51,485 nt of DNA from Hyphomicrobiales bacterium (GCA_003963405.1 RXIY01000102.1:1-51485), one strand, 5' to 3'. Shown: positions 8,288 through 16,315, counted from the stretch's first letter. Translations and numbers: made by a program. Notes: generated by a model not told the origin, from the letters alone.

Positions 8288-9288
8288 GCCGGAAGGACAC
8301 GCTTCGTGCGCTCCTGGGCGCGCGCGAACGGGAGTTGCCATCTGGCAACTCGCCCGAGCCCGTCGCCGAGGCGATCGAGGCCCCGCGCCAGCTCGTCCGG
8401 TCCGGCGCCGTCGGCGCCATGGGGCGCTCCCTCGGGAAATTGACCCATGCCGCCGAGGAGGCGCGCGCGCTCATCGCTTCCGGCGATACGATCGTCCAGC
8501 TCGACGCCGCGCTCATCGAATCCTCTTTCCTGGAGGACCGACTCGGCGAGCAGTCGGAGGAACATGCCGCGCTTGTCGCGTCGATACGGGAGCACGGGCA
8601 ACAGGTGCCCATTCTGGTGCGGCCGCATCCCGGCAAGGCCGGGCGCTATCAGGTCGCCTATGGACACCGGCGCTTGCGCGCGCTGGCGGAGCTTGGCCGC
8701 CCCGTTCGCGCCATTGTGCGGGAGATGTCGGACGCGGGCCTCATCGTCGCACAGGGGCAGGAGAATTCCGCCCGTTTGCAGCTCAGCTACATCGAGCGCG
8801 CGATGTTTGCGGTCTCCATCGAGGATCAGGGGTTCGACCGGGAGGTGATCATGGCCGCGCTGACCGTCGAGAAGACGCAGCTTTCGCGTCTGATCTCGAT
8901 TGGCCGGGCGATTCCCTTCGAAGTCGTCAAGCTGATCGGCCCCGCGCCGAAGACAGGGCGCCCACGGTGGGCGGCGCTCGCGGAGAAGATCGCCGGCAGG
9001 GACCTCGAGCCGATCCTCGTGGGTCTCTCCGCCAAACCCGACTTCCTCACGGCGGACAGCGACGCGCGTTTTGCGCGTCTTCTTTCGGCCCTGACCCCGG
9101 CGCCTGTCGAGTCCTGCAAGAGAAGCTGGTGCGATGAGGATGGCCGGCGGATCGCGACCTATCAGCGCGGGCCGGAGCGCGCGACGCTCACGCTCGACCA
9201 GAAGATCGCGCCCGACTTCGGGGAATATGTTCTCAGCCAATTGCCGCAGCTCTATCGCAGCTATCGCGGGAGCAGGGGGACGGGTTGA
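8284..9288 (+). CDS. repB: RepB, ParB-type centromere-binding protein
   Basis: This 334-residue protein starts at ATG 8284 and overlaps the repA stop by four bases. The family features are the N-terminal MSRKDTLRALL start (a RepB N-terminus), LGEQSEEHAALVASIREHGQQVPILVRPH, the ParB box GRYQVAYGHRRLRALAELG, and a helix-turn-helix region at about residues 175-220 (QLSYIERAMFAVSIE, LTVEKTQLSRLISIG). RepB binds parS and works with RepA in segregation and repression. A second copy of the candidate parS palindrome lies inside the first 25 codons of this gene (8334-8349), encoding ELPSGNS. A 223-base gap with the predicted antisense RNA follows before repC, as in other repABC loci. Confidence 0.93.
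   Translation: MSRKDTLRALLGARERELPSGNSPEPVAEAIEAPRQLVRSGAVGAMGRSLGKLTHAAEEARALIASGDTIVQLDAALIESSFLEDRLGEQSEEHAALVASIREHGQQVPILVRPHPGKAGRYQVAYGHRRLRALAELGRPVRAIVREMSDAGLIVAQGQENSARLQLSYIERAMFAVSIEDQGFDREVIMAALTVEKTQLSRLISIGRAIPFEVVKLIGPAPKTGRPRWAALAEKIAGRDLEPILVGLSAKPDFLTADSDARFARLLSALTPAPVESCKRSWCDEDGRRIATYQRGPERATLTLDQKIAPDFGEYVLSQLPQLYRSYRGSRGTG
8334..8349. promoter_or_regulatory. Candidate parS partition site 2 (inside repB)
   Basis: GTTGCCATCTGGCAAC is a 7-bp-arm palindrome identical to the site at 6942-6957 except for one central base. It lies in the 5' coding part of repB. I saw no further full copy in the window. Two copies flanking repA, both close to the repABC parS consensus, make a centromere role more likely than chance. 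Confidence 0.7.
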
Positions 9289-9365
9289 GGGCGAGAGATC
9301 GGGCCGTCCGCGGCCCGAATGCGCGCCCGGCGCGCAATGAGACTTACAAAATGAGGTGAACGCGC

Positions 9366-9421
9366 AAAAGAAAAAGGCCCCCGAAACGTCTCCGCCCGGA
9401 AGCCCTTCTCGATGTGTAGCG
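9366..9421 (-). ncRNA. Predicted countertranscribed RNA (ctRNA/inc) between repB and repC
   Basis: In repABC plasmids a small antisense RNA from this gap represses repC and sets copy number and incompatibility. On the minus strand there is a TTGACA promoter (9428-9456), a likely start near 9421, and an intrinsic terminator. The terminator stem pairs bases 9398-9407 with 9374-9382 (one bulged G, two G-T pairs) around a 15-base loop, and is followed by TTTTTCTTTT at 9375-9366. The transcript would be about 56 nt. The exact ends are predicted, not measured. Confidence 0.72.
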
Positions 9422-9427
9422 ACTGAG

Positions 9428-9456
9428 AGAATCACACTTCCGCATAGCCCTGTCAA
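9428..9456 (-). promoter_or_regulatory. Promoter of the predicted ctRNA
   Basis: Read on the minus strand, a perfect -35 TTGACA (9456-9451) is followed after 17 bases by GATTCT (9433-9428), which matches TATAAT at three of six positions. Position and direction agree with the known repABC ctRNA promoter. Confidence 0.6.
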
Positions 9457-9511
9457 GAGTCGGCGCCGTTTTGGCGAGCAGCTTTCTTTTGCCCGAACGA
9501 GGCAAGAGATC

Positions 9512-10897
9512 ATGCAGACGAGTATAACGACGCCCTTCGGGCGCCGGCGGTTGACGCGCGCCATGATCGCGCGCCAGTCGGCGACGCGGGATTTCATCGA
9601 AGCCCCCGGCGCGTCCGAGGCGGTCGCCCACAAGTGGCGTCTGTTTCGCGCCGTGACGGAGGCGAAAGCCGCCCTCGGGGTCTCGGACCGCGCCTTGTCG
9701 GTTCTGCACGCCCTGCTGAGCTTTCATCAGGAGACCATGCTGACTTTGCCCGCGACGCCGGCCGGGGCGGCCGCCGTCGGGATCATCGTCTTCCCATCCA
9801 ATCGGGAGCTCTCCATCCGCGCGCATGGCATGGCGCCGGCGACGCTGCGCCGCCACCTCGCGAGCCTCGTCGAGGCCGGGCTGATCATCCGGCGCGACTC
9901 CCCGAACGGCAAGCGCTTCGCCCGGAAAGGGCAGGGGGGCGAGATCGAGGACGCTTATGGCTTCGACCTGGCGCCCTTGCTGGCGCGCTCGGCCGAAATC
10001 GAGCAACGCGCCGAGGCGGCCCGCGCCGAAGCCCGCGCCATGGCGCTTTTGCGCGAGAAGATCACCTTGGCGCGGCGCGACATTGCCAAGATGACGGCGC
10101 TCGGGATGGAGGAAGGCGTCGCCGCGGATTGGGAGGCGCTACAGCGCGCCTATCAACCCTTCGCGGACCATCCTCTTCGCACCCTCTCACGGGCCGAGAC
10201 GGAGCGACTGGCGGCGGATTTGGCAAACCATGCCGCAAACATCCGCAACCTTCTGGAAGATCGAGCCAAACTCCAAAAAAAGAGCGCCAGTGAGTCTCAT
10301 GATGAGCGCCATATACAGAATCAAACCACAAAACTTTCTGATCTTGAACCACGCCTTCGAGAAGGCAGGGGGCGAGGTCCGGAGCCAGCAGGCCGGGAGA
10401 AGCCCCCTGCATCTGCACTCGACGCAGGGCCTTTCGCCGTCGCCAAGGGGACGGGAGCGGGGGCGGGGGCGCGCGCCTATCCGCTGGGAATGGTGCTCGA
10501 GGCGTGCCCGGATGTCGTCGATTACGCGCGCGGCGGCGAGATTTCGTCCTGGCGGGATCTCGCCGCGACAGCCGTAACGGTGCGCTCCGCCCTCGGCGTT
10601 TCGTCCGACGCATGGTCGCAGGCGATCGAGGTTCTGGGCGAGCATGGTGCGGCGGTCGTCATGGCTGCGATCCTCCAGCGTGGCGATGAGATCAAGAGCG
10701 CTGGCGGCTACCTGCGCGCGTTGACGGCCAAGGCGCGGGTAGGGGCCTTCTCACTCGGTCCCGTGCTCATGGCGCTGTTGCGCGGGAAGGCGGCAAACGC
10801 GGGCAGAACTGGAAAAGCGGCGGAGCGATCGGGGTCTCGGGCTATCGGCGCGGACCGAGCAGCCCAAGTTTTTCGGCCCGATCCATCAGGCTTTTGA
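9512..10897 (+). CDS. repC: RepC, replication initiator of repABC plasmids
   Basis: This 461-residue protein is of typical RepC length. The start at ATG 9512 gives the conserved N-terminus MQTSITTPFGRRRLT; the frame is open upstream but would run through the ctRNA region. Family features are VAHKWRLFRAVTEAKAALGVSDRAL, LHALLSFHQE, IVFPSNRELSIRAHGMAPATLRRHLASLVEAGLIIRRDSPNGKRFARK (winged-helix DNA binding), and a C-terminal PDVVDYARGGEISSWRDLAATAVTVRSALGVS segment. RepC acts in cis at an origin that lies inside its own gene in characterised plasmids; the locally AT-rich stretch at 10262-10350 fits this. The 3' end overlaps the convergent serine recombinase by 56 bases. Confidence 0.93.
   Translation: MQTSITTPFGRRRLTRAMIARQSATRDFIEAPGASEAVAHKWRLFRAVTEAKAALGVSDRALSVLHALLSFHQETMLTLPATPAGAAAVGIIVFPSNRELSIRAHGMAPATLRRHLASLVEAGLIIRRDSPNGKRFARKGQGGEIEDAYGFDLAPLLARSAEIEQRAEAARAEARAMALLREKITLARRDIAKMTALGMEEGVAADWEALQRAYQPFADHPLRTLSRAETERLAADLANHAANIRNLLEDRAKLQKKSASESHDERHIQNQTTKLSDLEPRLREGRGRGPEPAGREKPPASALDAGPFAVAKGTGAGAGARAYPLGMVLEACPDVVDYARGGEISSWRDLAATAVTVRSALGVSSDAWSQAIEVLGEHGAAVVMAAILQRGDEIKSAGGYLRALTAKARVGAFSLGPVLMALLRGKAANAGRTGKAAERSGSRAIGADRAAQVFRPDPSGF
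10262..10350 (+). other. Candidate oriV: AT-rich stretch inside repC
   Basis: Within an otherwise very GC-rich gene, this segment has A-runs (AAACTCCAAAAAAAGAG), CATATACAG and AAACCACAAAAC, and a small dyad CTCATGATGAG. It encodes a hydrophilic linker rich in K, S, N and Q. In studied repABC plasmids oriV is in an AT-rich region in the middle of repC, so this is the best candidate here. No functional evidence. Confidence 0.5.
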
Positions 10898-11741
10898 CGG
10901 AGGAGGGAGCCCATCGGACGCCGCCGCGTGGGGTGCGTTCATACATCGCCTCAAGCTGAGCGCCGATTTGGGCGAGGGTAAGGTCGGGATTGGCCCGGGC
11001 GATGCCCGCGACGAGGGCGAGGAGCCGTTCGCTGCTCGCCCGGCGGGGCGCCGGCCGGAGGAGCGACGCTTCGGCGAGCCCTTCCGCGACGAAGCGTTTG
11101 ACCGCGCGTTTCAATCGCTCGACGGTCCAGCGAGGGAGACCGCCGGTCGTCGCCCTGCCGTTCAGGACGCGCGCGACGTCTTCCCAGCGGTGTTCGGGGC
11201 GCATCTCCCTTACGACCGGGAGCCAGTGTTCGGCGGTCTGGTTGACGCGCTCGAAATAGCTCTGACTGCGGGCCTCGGCGGTGCGGCGGATCGCTTCCGG
11301 ATCTCTGGCGCGCAGTTTTGGATTGCCGCCAATGCGGCCGCGTTTCTTCGCCGCCCTGAGTCCGTCCCTGGTGCGTTCCTGGATGAGGGCGCGTTCGAGT
11401 TCTGCGACGGCGCCGAGCACCTGGAGGGCGAAACGGCCTTGCGGCGTCGAGGTGTCGATCGGGTCGGCCAGCGATTTGAAATGCGCGCCCCTGGCGTCCA
11501 GTGCGGCGATGACTGAGAGAAGATGGGAGAGGGAGCGGGCGAGGCGGTCTAGCCTGGCGACGACGAGAACGTCGCCGCGCCTCACAGCGGCCAGCGCCTG
11601 GGCGAGCTGGGGTCGAGAGGCCTTGGCGCCCGACATGTGCTCCTTGAAGATCACGCCGCAGCCGGCGGCTTTCAGCGCATCGACCTGAGCGTCGGTCGCC
11701 TGATCTTCGGTGGAGACGCGGGCGTAGCCGATCAGCGTCAT
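10842..11741 (-). CDS. Serine recombinase (resolvase/invertase family)
   Basis: This 299-residue protein starts at ATG 11741, giving MTLIGYARVSTEDQ with the catalytic Ser10. Further family motifs are FKEHMSGAKASRPQL, DVLVVARLDRLARSLSHLL (catalytic arginines), and the E-helix region FALQVLGAVAELERALIQERTRDGLRAAKKRGRIGG. The remaining ~130 residues are longer than the short helix-turn-helix of Tn3 resolvases and carry two possible DNA-binding parts (RWEDVARVLNGRATTGGLPRWT and PDLTLAQIGAQLEAMYERT). On a plasmid such enzymes commonly resolve multimers, but it could also belong to a lost transposon. Its 3' end lies inside the end of repC, so it is closely fitted to the replication module. The region upstream (11742-12050) would be the place for a res site; I could not define one. 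Confidence 0.85.
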   Translation of the reverse strand: MTLIGYARVSTEDQATDAQVDALKAAGCGVIFKEHMSGAKASRPQLAQALAAVRRGDVLVVARLDRLARSLSHLLSVIAALDARGAHFKSLADPIDTSTPQGRFALQVLGAVAELERALIQERTRDGLRAAKKRGRIGGNPKLRARDPEAIRRTAEARSQSYFERVNQTAEHWLPVVREMRPEHRWEDVARVLNGRATTGGLPRWTVERLKRAVKRFVAEGLAEASLLRPAPRRASSERLLALVAGIARANPDLTLAQIGAQLEAMYERTPRGGVRWAPSSVKSLMDRAEKLGLLGPRR

Positions 11742-12049
11742 GAAAAATTCTCCAGACTGCGGCGCTCGTGCGTGAAGCGCGCCGTCCGCCGACGGCTGCG
11801 CGCGCTTTTTCCAAAATGAGAATATTCGATGAAACGGTCGTTTGGATACGCCTGCGAAAGGGGCCGCTTCGGCCCGGCCATCTGCGGCACATCGGGAAAA
11901 CCGAGCGTTGTACTGGCCCTCGGACGCCCCAAAGTCGCCTTTGGGCTGCGTTTGAAACTTTTTGGGATCAGCGAAAAAAGCTCCCGCGCCGGGCGGCGCC
12001 ACGCGCGGCCCAAAGAGTATCGTGTGAAACAAGCAAATCTACCGTTAAG

Positions 12050-12078
12050 TTGATTATGGATAGTAGAGCATATGTAAT
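12050..12078 (+). promoter_or_regulatory. Putative promoter of the sco-cta-act operon
   Basis: TTGATT at 12050-12055 (4/6 to TTGACA), a 17-base spacer, and TGTAAT at 12073-12078 (5/6 to TATAAT). It is the only good sigma70-like pair I found ahead of the long respiratory operon and lies in a locally AT-rich patch. It would give a leader of about 185 bases. Confidence 0.45.
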
Positions 12079-12165
12079 CCCGTGCTTTTCATCCTTACGT
12101 CGCCACCTGCGATTCCGGCCGCCCCGGCGGCAGTTTCCGAGGCCAGGCTGGCGGCGCGCGGGACG

Positions 12166-12206
12166 CGCGCGCCTCGCTTTGCCCAGGGCAAGGAAAGAGG
12201 CGCGCG
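12166..12206 (+). promoter_or_regulatory. Strong hairpin in the leader of the respiratory operon
   Basis: Outer arms CGCGCGCCTC (12166-12175) and GAGGCGCGCG (12197-12206) pair over 10 bp; inner arms TTGCCC (12179-12184) and GGGCAA (12186-12191) continue the stem after a small internal loop. A short TTTT follows at 12214-12217, so it is either a weak intrinsic terminator/attenuator or a leader stability element. It lies between the putative promoter and the sco start. Confidence 0.45.
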
Positions 12207-12271
12207 GGGGAACATTTTCGGTGAGCGACTCGTTTGAGCCGAGGTTTTGACGACCGCTGGAATTTGGAGCG

Positions 12272-13087
12272 TTGATCGCATCTCTCGCCAGAACGTCGCT
12301 GCTTTGTTTGAGCATCCTCGCGTGGGGGCTCGCGCCCTGCCCGGATTCTTGGGGAGCGGTCGCTTGGGCGGGGCAGAGCCTTTCCGATCTGGAAAAGCTT
12401 TCCGCCAAACCCCGCCCCGACGACCGCTTGCCTCTGGCGGCTCACTTTCTCGACGAAGACGGAAATTCTGAAACGCTCGCGCACGCGTTCGATGGGCGGC
12501 CGGCGGTTTTGCTCTTTGTGGATTACGGATGCAAGAACATGTGCGGGGCCATGCTGGCGTTGACCAGTCGCGCTCTGGCCATGTCGGCGCTCGATCCGGG
12601 CCGAGACTACAGGATGATCGCCATCGGTCTCGATCCCAATCAGGGCGCAGCGGCCGCCCGTGACCTGAAAGAATCGCTGATCGACCCAGGCGCGCCGCTA
12701 TTTGCCGCCACGCAGTTCTTGACCGGACCAGAGTCGTCGATTGCCGCAGTCGCGGCCTCTGTCCACTATCTCTATTCAAAAGACGCGGAACACAGCCAGT
12801 TTGCCCACGCCGCCGCAGTGCTGGTCGTGACTGACAAAGGACGCGTAACCCGGATCATTCCCGCGACCGCTGTGACAGGCGAGACGCTGCGCCGCGCTCT
12901 CATCGAGGCGCGGCGCGGAATCCTCTCGCCGATCCTGGATGCCGTTGGCTTGCTCTGTTACGGATATGGTCCGAGCCATGGGCTCTACAATAAAATGATC
13001 TTGGCCACGCTGAGGGTAGGGGGCGCGATTGCTCTCCTCCTCCTCGCCGTAGGCATTTTGGTCCTCGTCCGGCGCACGGCGGCATGA
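12272..13087 (+). CDS. sco: SCO1/SenC-type copper chaperone, C-terminally membrane-anchored
   Basis: This 271-residue protein supplies copper to the CuA site of cytochrome oxidase subunit II. A signal-like hydrophobic segment is at the N-terminus (residues 5-20), followed by a thioredoxin-fold domain with the CxxxC copper/thiol pair GCKNMC (Cys87, Cys91) and the distal His179 in QFAHAAAVLVVTDKGRV. A second membrane segment (about residues 245-266, ILATLRVGGAIALLLLAVGILVL) anchors the C-terminus, as in SCO proteins of alternative complex III operons. The start is TTG 12272, and the GGAG before it is too close, so the exact start is uncertain. The stop overlaps the ctaC start (ATGA). First gene of the 12-gene operon. 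Confidence 0.88.
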   Translation: MIASLARTSLLCLSILAWGLAPCPDSWGAVAWAGQSLSDLEKLSAKPRPDDRLPLAAHFLDEDGNSETLAHAFDGRPAVLLFVDYGCKNMCGAMLALTSRALAMSALDPGRDYRMIAIGLDPNQGAAAARDLKESLIDPGAPLFAATQFLTGPESSIAAVAASVHYLYSKDAEHSQFAHAAAVLVVTDKGRVTRIIPATAVTGETLRRALIEARRGILSPILDAVGLLCYGYGPSHGLYNKMILATLRVGGAIALLLLAVGILVLVRRTAA

Positions 13088-14022
13088 GCGAGGACTTCGC
13101 GCCCAAGGCGTCGCCTTACGCCGATCAATGGGATTGGCTCTTTTTCGTGCTCGTCACGGTAAGCGCGATCGTCGTCGCGGCTGTTCTCGTCGCAATCGTC
13201 GTTTTTTCCATCCGCTACCGCAAAGGGGCCGCCGCTTTTCGAAAGGACCTTCCGGGCGCGTTTTCCAACCGCCTGGAGTATGGCTGGACCACGGCGACAG
13301 CCCTCGGTTTCCTTGCCATGTTCTGGTGGGCGGCGGCGACGCAGCTTCATCACGCCGTCCCGCCGGAAGGCGCGGTCGAAATCCATGTGCTCGCCAAGCA
13401 ATGGATGTGGAAAATACAACAGCCTAACGGCGTGCAGGAAATAAACGAGCTCCATGCGCCGACCGGCCAGCCCGTCGAGCTCATCATGACGTCGGAGGAC
13501 GTCATTCACAGCATGTTTCTTCCGGCCTTGAGACTGAAGCAGGACGTGCTGCCGGGCCGCTACACCTATCTTTGGTTCAATGGCGACAAGCCTGGCGTCT
13601 ATCACCTCCTCTGCGCTGAATATTGCGGGACAGCCCATTCGAGAATGACCGGCCGTTTCATATTGATGAGCCCCGTCGACTATTCCCGCTGGAGCGCCAG
13701 GCAACCGCAGGCGGACAACGCCGCCAAGCAAGGAGAAGGGCTCTTCAATTCCCTCGGATGCACGGGGTGTCACGCGCAAAACTCGAGCGTTCATGCGCCC
13801 GACCTGCACAATGTCTATGGCCGACCCGTGCAGCTTGCGGATGGAAGAAGCGTCGTCGCCGACGAAGCCTATCTGCGCGACTCGATCCTCCTGCCGGGAA
13901 AGGACGTCGTCGCGGGATTCGATCCGATCATGCCAAGCTTTCGCGGACAGGTGAACGAGGAGCAGATCATGCAGCTCATCGCCTATCTGAAATCGCTTGC
14001 GGCGCCGGGGAGGAACAAATGA
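13084..14022 (+). CDS. ctaC: Cytochrome c oxidase subunit II with fused cytochrome c domain (caa3 type)
   Basis: This 312-residue protein starts with an ATGA overlap on sco. Two N-terminal membrane helices (about residues 20-45 and 73-92) lead into the cupredoxin domain. The CuA ligands are visible: His142 in the VIHSMF segment and CAEYCGTAHSRM (Cys177, Glu179, Cys181, His185, Met188). A C-terminal monohaem cytochrome c domain follows, with CTGCH (Cys226-His230) and the likely axial Met283 in the IMPSF segment. The fusion makes this a caa3-type oxidase, which can take electrons directly from its partner. It lacks an obvious cleaved signal peptide. Neighbours ctaD, ctaE and ctaF and the act genes show the partner is probably Alternative Complex III. 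Confidence 0.95.
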   Translation: MSEDFAPKASPYADQWDWLFFVLVTVSAIVVAAVLVAIVVFSIRYRKGAAAFRKDLPGAFSNRLEYGWTTATALGFLAMFWWAAATQLHHAVPPEGAVEIHVLAKQWMWKIQQPNGVQEINELHAPTGQPVELIMTSEDVIHSMFLPALRLKQDVLPGRYTYLWFNGDKPGVYHLLCAEYCGTAHSRMTGRFILMSPVDYSRWSARQPQADNAAKQGEGLFNSLGCTGCHAQNSSVHAPDLHNVYGRPVQLADGRSVVADEAYLRDSILLPGKDVVAGFDPIMPSFRGQVNEEQIMQLIAYLKSLAAPGRNK

Positions 14023-15677
14023 GCCAGATCGCCGCAGTCGAGCCTCCGCCGGAAGAAAGCCCATCATGCACGAGCTACCTCGATGCGGGACATACGCTCG
14101 TGTCCTGGCTCACCACCACCGACCACAAGCGTATCGGCATCCTCTACGCGATAGCGATCACGCTCTTCTTTTTCATCGCCGGGTTCGCCATCGGACTCGC
14201 GCGCCTCGAGCTCATGTCCCCACGGGGAATGTTACTGACCGACGAGGGCTATAATCGCCTGTTCACTTTGCACGGCATCGTCATGGTGTGGTTTTTCCTG
14301 GTGCCGTCCATTCCCGCGACCTTCGGAAATTTCCTGATCCCCCTGATGATCGGCGCGCGGGACGTGGCTTTTCCTCGACTGAATCTCCTGTCCTGGTACA
14401 TTTACCTCATCGGTGCGGGGTTTACCTGCTACGCTATCGTCGCTGGCGGCGTGGACACGGGGTGGACGTTCTACACGCCCTTTTCGTCACTTTATGCAAA
14501 TGGCAATGTCGTCGCCGCAGCGGCCGGCGTCTTTGTCGCCGGATTCTCGTCAATCGCCACCGGCGTCAATCTGATAACCACGACGCACATGCTGCGCGCG
14601 CCGGGGATGGGCTGGTTTCGATTACCGCTCTTCGTTTGGGCGATCTACGCCACGAGCCTCGTGATGGTGCTGGCGACGCCGGTGCTGGCCATGACGCTGT
14701 TGCTGATCGTGGCGGAAAGACTCTTCCACCTGCCGGTGTTCAACCCGCATGAAGGCGGCGATCCCATATTGTTCCAGCATCTCTTCTGGTTCTACAGCCA
14801 TCCGGCCGTCTATATCATGGTCCTGCCAGCGATGGGGGTCATTTCGGAAGTATTTTCGTGCTTCGCCCGGCGCCGCGTTTTCGGCTATGTGATGATGATC
14901 TATGCGCTCCTTGGCATCGCGATCATCGGCTTCTTCGTCTGGGGCCATCACATGTTCGTTGCGGGCCAGTCGCAATATGCGAGCCTCGTCTTCTCCTTCC
15001 TTTCGTTCATGGTCGCTGTTCCTTCCGCCATAAAGGTGTTCAACTGGACAGCGACGCTCTATCGGGGCTCGATCAGCTTCGAGGCGCCGATGATCTACGC
15101 CATGGGCTTTCTGGGTCTTTTCACGATCGGCGGCCTGACCGGCCTTTTCGTCGCCTCGATTCCGATCGACGTTCACGTCACCGACACATATTTCGTCGTC
15201 GCGCATTTCCATTTCATCATGGTCGGGGGGACGGTCTCGGCCTTCTTCGCAGCCCTGCATTTCTGGTGGCCGAAGATCACCGGGAAACTCTATTCGGAAG
15301 CCTGGGCCCGTTTTGCCGCGATCATCATGTTCCTCGGCTTCAACACGACGTTCCTGCCGCAGTTCATCATGGGCTATGGCGGGATGCCGCGCCGTTATCA
15401 TGTTTATCCACAGGAGTTCCAAGTTTACCACGTAATCTCTTCGATGGGCGCGCTCGTACTTTTCGCCGCTTATACGCTTCCGCTCGTCTATCTCGGCTGG
15501 TCCCTTTTCTACGGCAAGCGCGCGGGCCCAAATCCATGGGGCGCAACGGGACTCGAATGGCAGACCCCCTCGCCTCCGCCCGAGCATAATTTCGATGAAA
15601 TTCCCCGGGTCGATGCGCCGCCCTATAATTATCATCCAGAGAAGGAAGAGGCGTTCGAGCCGCAGGGGCGTTCATGA
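14019..15677 (+). CDS. ctaD: Cytochrome c oxidase subunit I, A2 type
   Basis: This 552-residue, twelve-helix haem-copper subunit starts with an ATGA overlap on ctaC. The haem/copper ligands are visible: TLHGIVMVWFF (low-spin haem His), YSHPAVY (His261 of CuB and the crosslinked Tyr265), WGHHMFVAG (CuB His-His) and the VVAHFHFIMVGG segment (haem ligands). Residues 259-265 read YSHPAVY rather than the GHPEVY of A1 oxidases, so the D-channel glutamate is missing and the Tyr-Ser pair of A2 oxidases (as in Thermus and Rhodothermus caa3) is present. The K-channel lysine lies in the SAIKVFNW segment. It reduces O2 to water and pumps protons. The ~45-residue hydrophilic C-terminus is of ordinary length. 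Confidence 0.96.
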   Translation: MSQIAAVEPPPEESPSCTSYLDAGHTLVSWLTTTDHKRIGILYAIAITLFFFIAGFAIGLARLELMSPRGMLLTDEGYNRLFTLHGIVMVWFFLVPSIPATFGNFLIPLMIGARDVAFPRLNLLSWYIYLIGAGFTCYAIVAGGVDTGWTFYTPFSSLYANGNVVAAAAGVFVAGFSSIATGVNLITTTHMLRAPGMGWFRLPLFVWAIYATSLVMVLATPVLAMTLLLIVAERLFHLPVFNPHEGGDPILFQHLFWFYSHPAVYIMVLPAMGVISEVFSCFARRRVFGYVMMIYALLGIAIIGFFVWGHHMFVAGQSQYASLVFSFLSFMVAVPSAIKVFNWTATLYRGSISFEAPMIYAMGFLGLFTIGGLTGLFVASIPIDVHVTDTYFVVAHFHFIMVGGTVSAFFAALHFWWPKITGKLYSEAWARFAAIIMFLGFNTTFLPQFIMGYGGMPRRYHVYPQEFQVYHVISSMGALVLFAAYTLPLVYLGWSLFYGKRAGPNPWGATGLEWQTPSPPPEHNFDEIPRVDAPPYNYHPEKEEAFEPQGRS

Positions 15678-16315
15678 TGATCGATGGCGCAACTGTGCTC
15701 CGCTTCCCCTGGCCGAGCGTGGAGCGACAGCGTCTCGGCGTCGCCTTCGGCATGTGGACGTTTCTTGCCAGCGAAATTCTGTTCTTTGGCGGTTTGTTTC
15801 TAAGCTATGCCGTTTACCGGTCGCTCTATCCGCAGGCTTTCGCCGTCGCCTCGCATGCGACGAGCATGTTTTACGGAACCATCAACACGGCGTTGCTGCT
15901 CACCAGCAGTTTCGTCATGACGCTGGCCTTGCACGCATCAAAAAAAAGAGCGCGGGCGCTTGTTGTGAGTTGCCTGTTGCTGACAGCCGCGTTTGGGCTT
16001 GCATTCCTTGCGGTCAAGGGACTCGAATATGCTGAGGACATAGACAAGGGCCTTATTCCGGGGCCCGGTTTCACGCTCGAGCCGGATACGACGCGCCTGT
16101 TCTTTGCGCTCTACTGGGTCATGACAGGGATACATGCGATCCATCTCGCCATTGGCGTCGCGCTTGTCGTCTACCTCGGCGCGGCGTTGCTCAGCGAGAG
16201 AATGGCGACGGAAAGCCCTGCGGTCGAAGCCACGTCCCTGTATTGGCATTTTGTGGACAGTATCTGGCTCGTTCTTTATGCGTTGATCTACCTGCCCGGG
16301 CGGCACGCGCCATGA
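15674..16315 (+). CDS. ctaE: Cytochrome c oxidase subunit III
   Basis: This 213-residue protein has five predicted membrane helices, the short form of subunit III found in bacterial caa3 and bo3 oxidases. The start overlaps the ctaD stop (ATGA). Typical motifs are FGMWTFLASEILFFGGLFLSY (the E in the first helix is conserved), TRLFFALYWVMTGIHAIHLAIG, and YWHFVDSIWLVLYALIYL near the C-terminus. It stabilises the catalytic subunit and proton uptake. The next gene starts again with an ATGA overlap. Confidence 0.95.
   Translation: MMIDGATVLRFPWPSVERQRLGVAFGMWTFLASEILFFGGLFLSYAVYRSLYPQAFAVASHATSMFYGTINTALLLTSSFVMTLALHASKKRARALVVSCLLLTAAFGLAFLAVKGLEYAEDIDKGLIPGPGFTLEPDTTRLFFALYWVMTGIHAIHLAIGVALVVYLGAALLSERMATESPAVEATSLYWHFVDSIWLVLYALIYLPGRHAP

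Larger units (their letters stand above)
11742..12271. other. 530-base intergenic region between recombinase and sco operon
   Basis: No convincing gene. Starting at 11742 is the recombinase promoter side, with AAACGGTCGTTT (short inverted repeat, around 11825-11845) and GAATATTC as the only dyads; these might be parts of a recombination site, but spacing rules for res subsites were not met by eye. From 12050 on there is a promoter-like pair and a strong hairpin belonging to the sco-cta-act leader (separate entries). Confidence 0.6.

Noticed and set aside
8203-9633. 476-residue open frame on the minus strand
   Set aside because: Antisense to repB and the ctRNA region; the forward genes are clearly real.
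11768-12250. 160-residue plus-strand frame in the intergenic region
   Set aside because: Arginine-rich translation with no family similarity or good start; more likely noncoding leader and recombinase upstream region.
14622-15635. 337-residue minus-strand frame
   Set aside because: Shadow of ctaD; composition is very basic/acidic without motifs.
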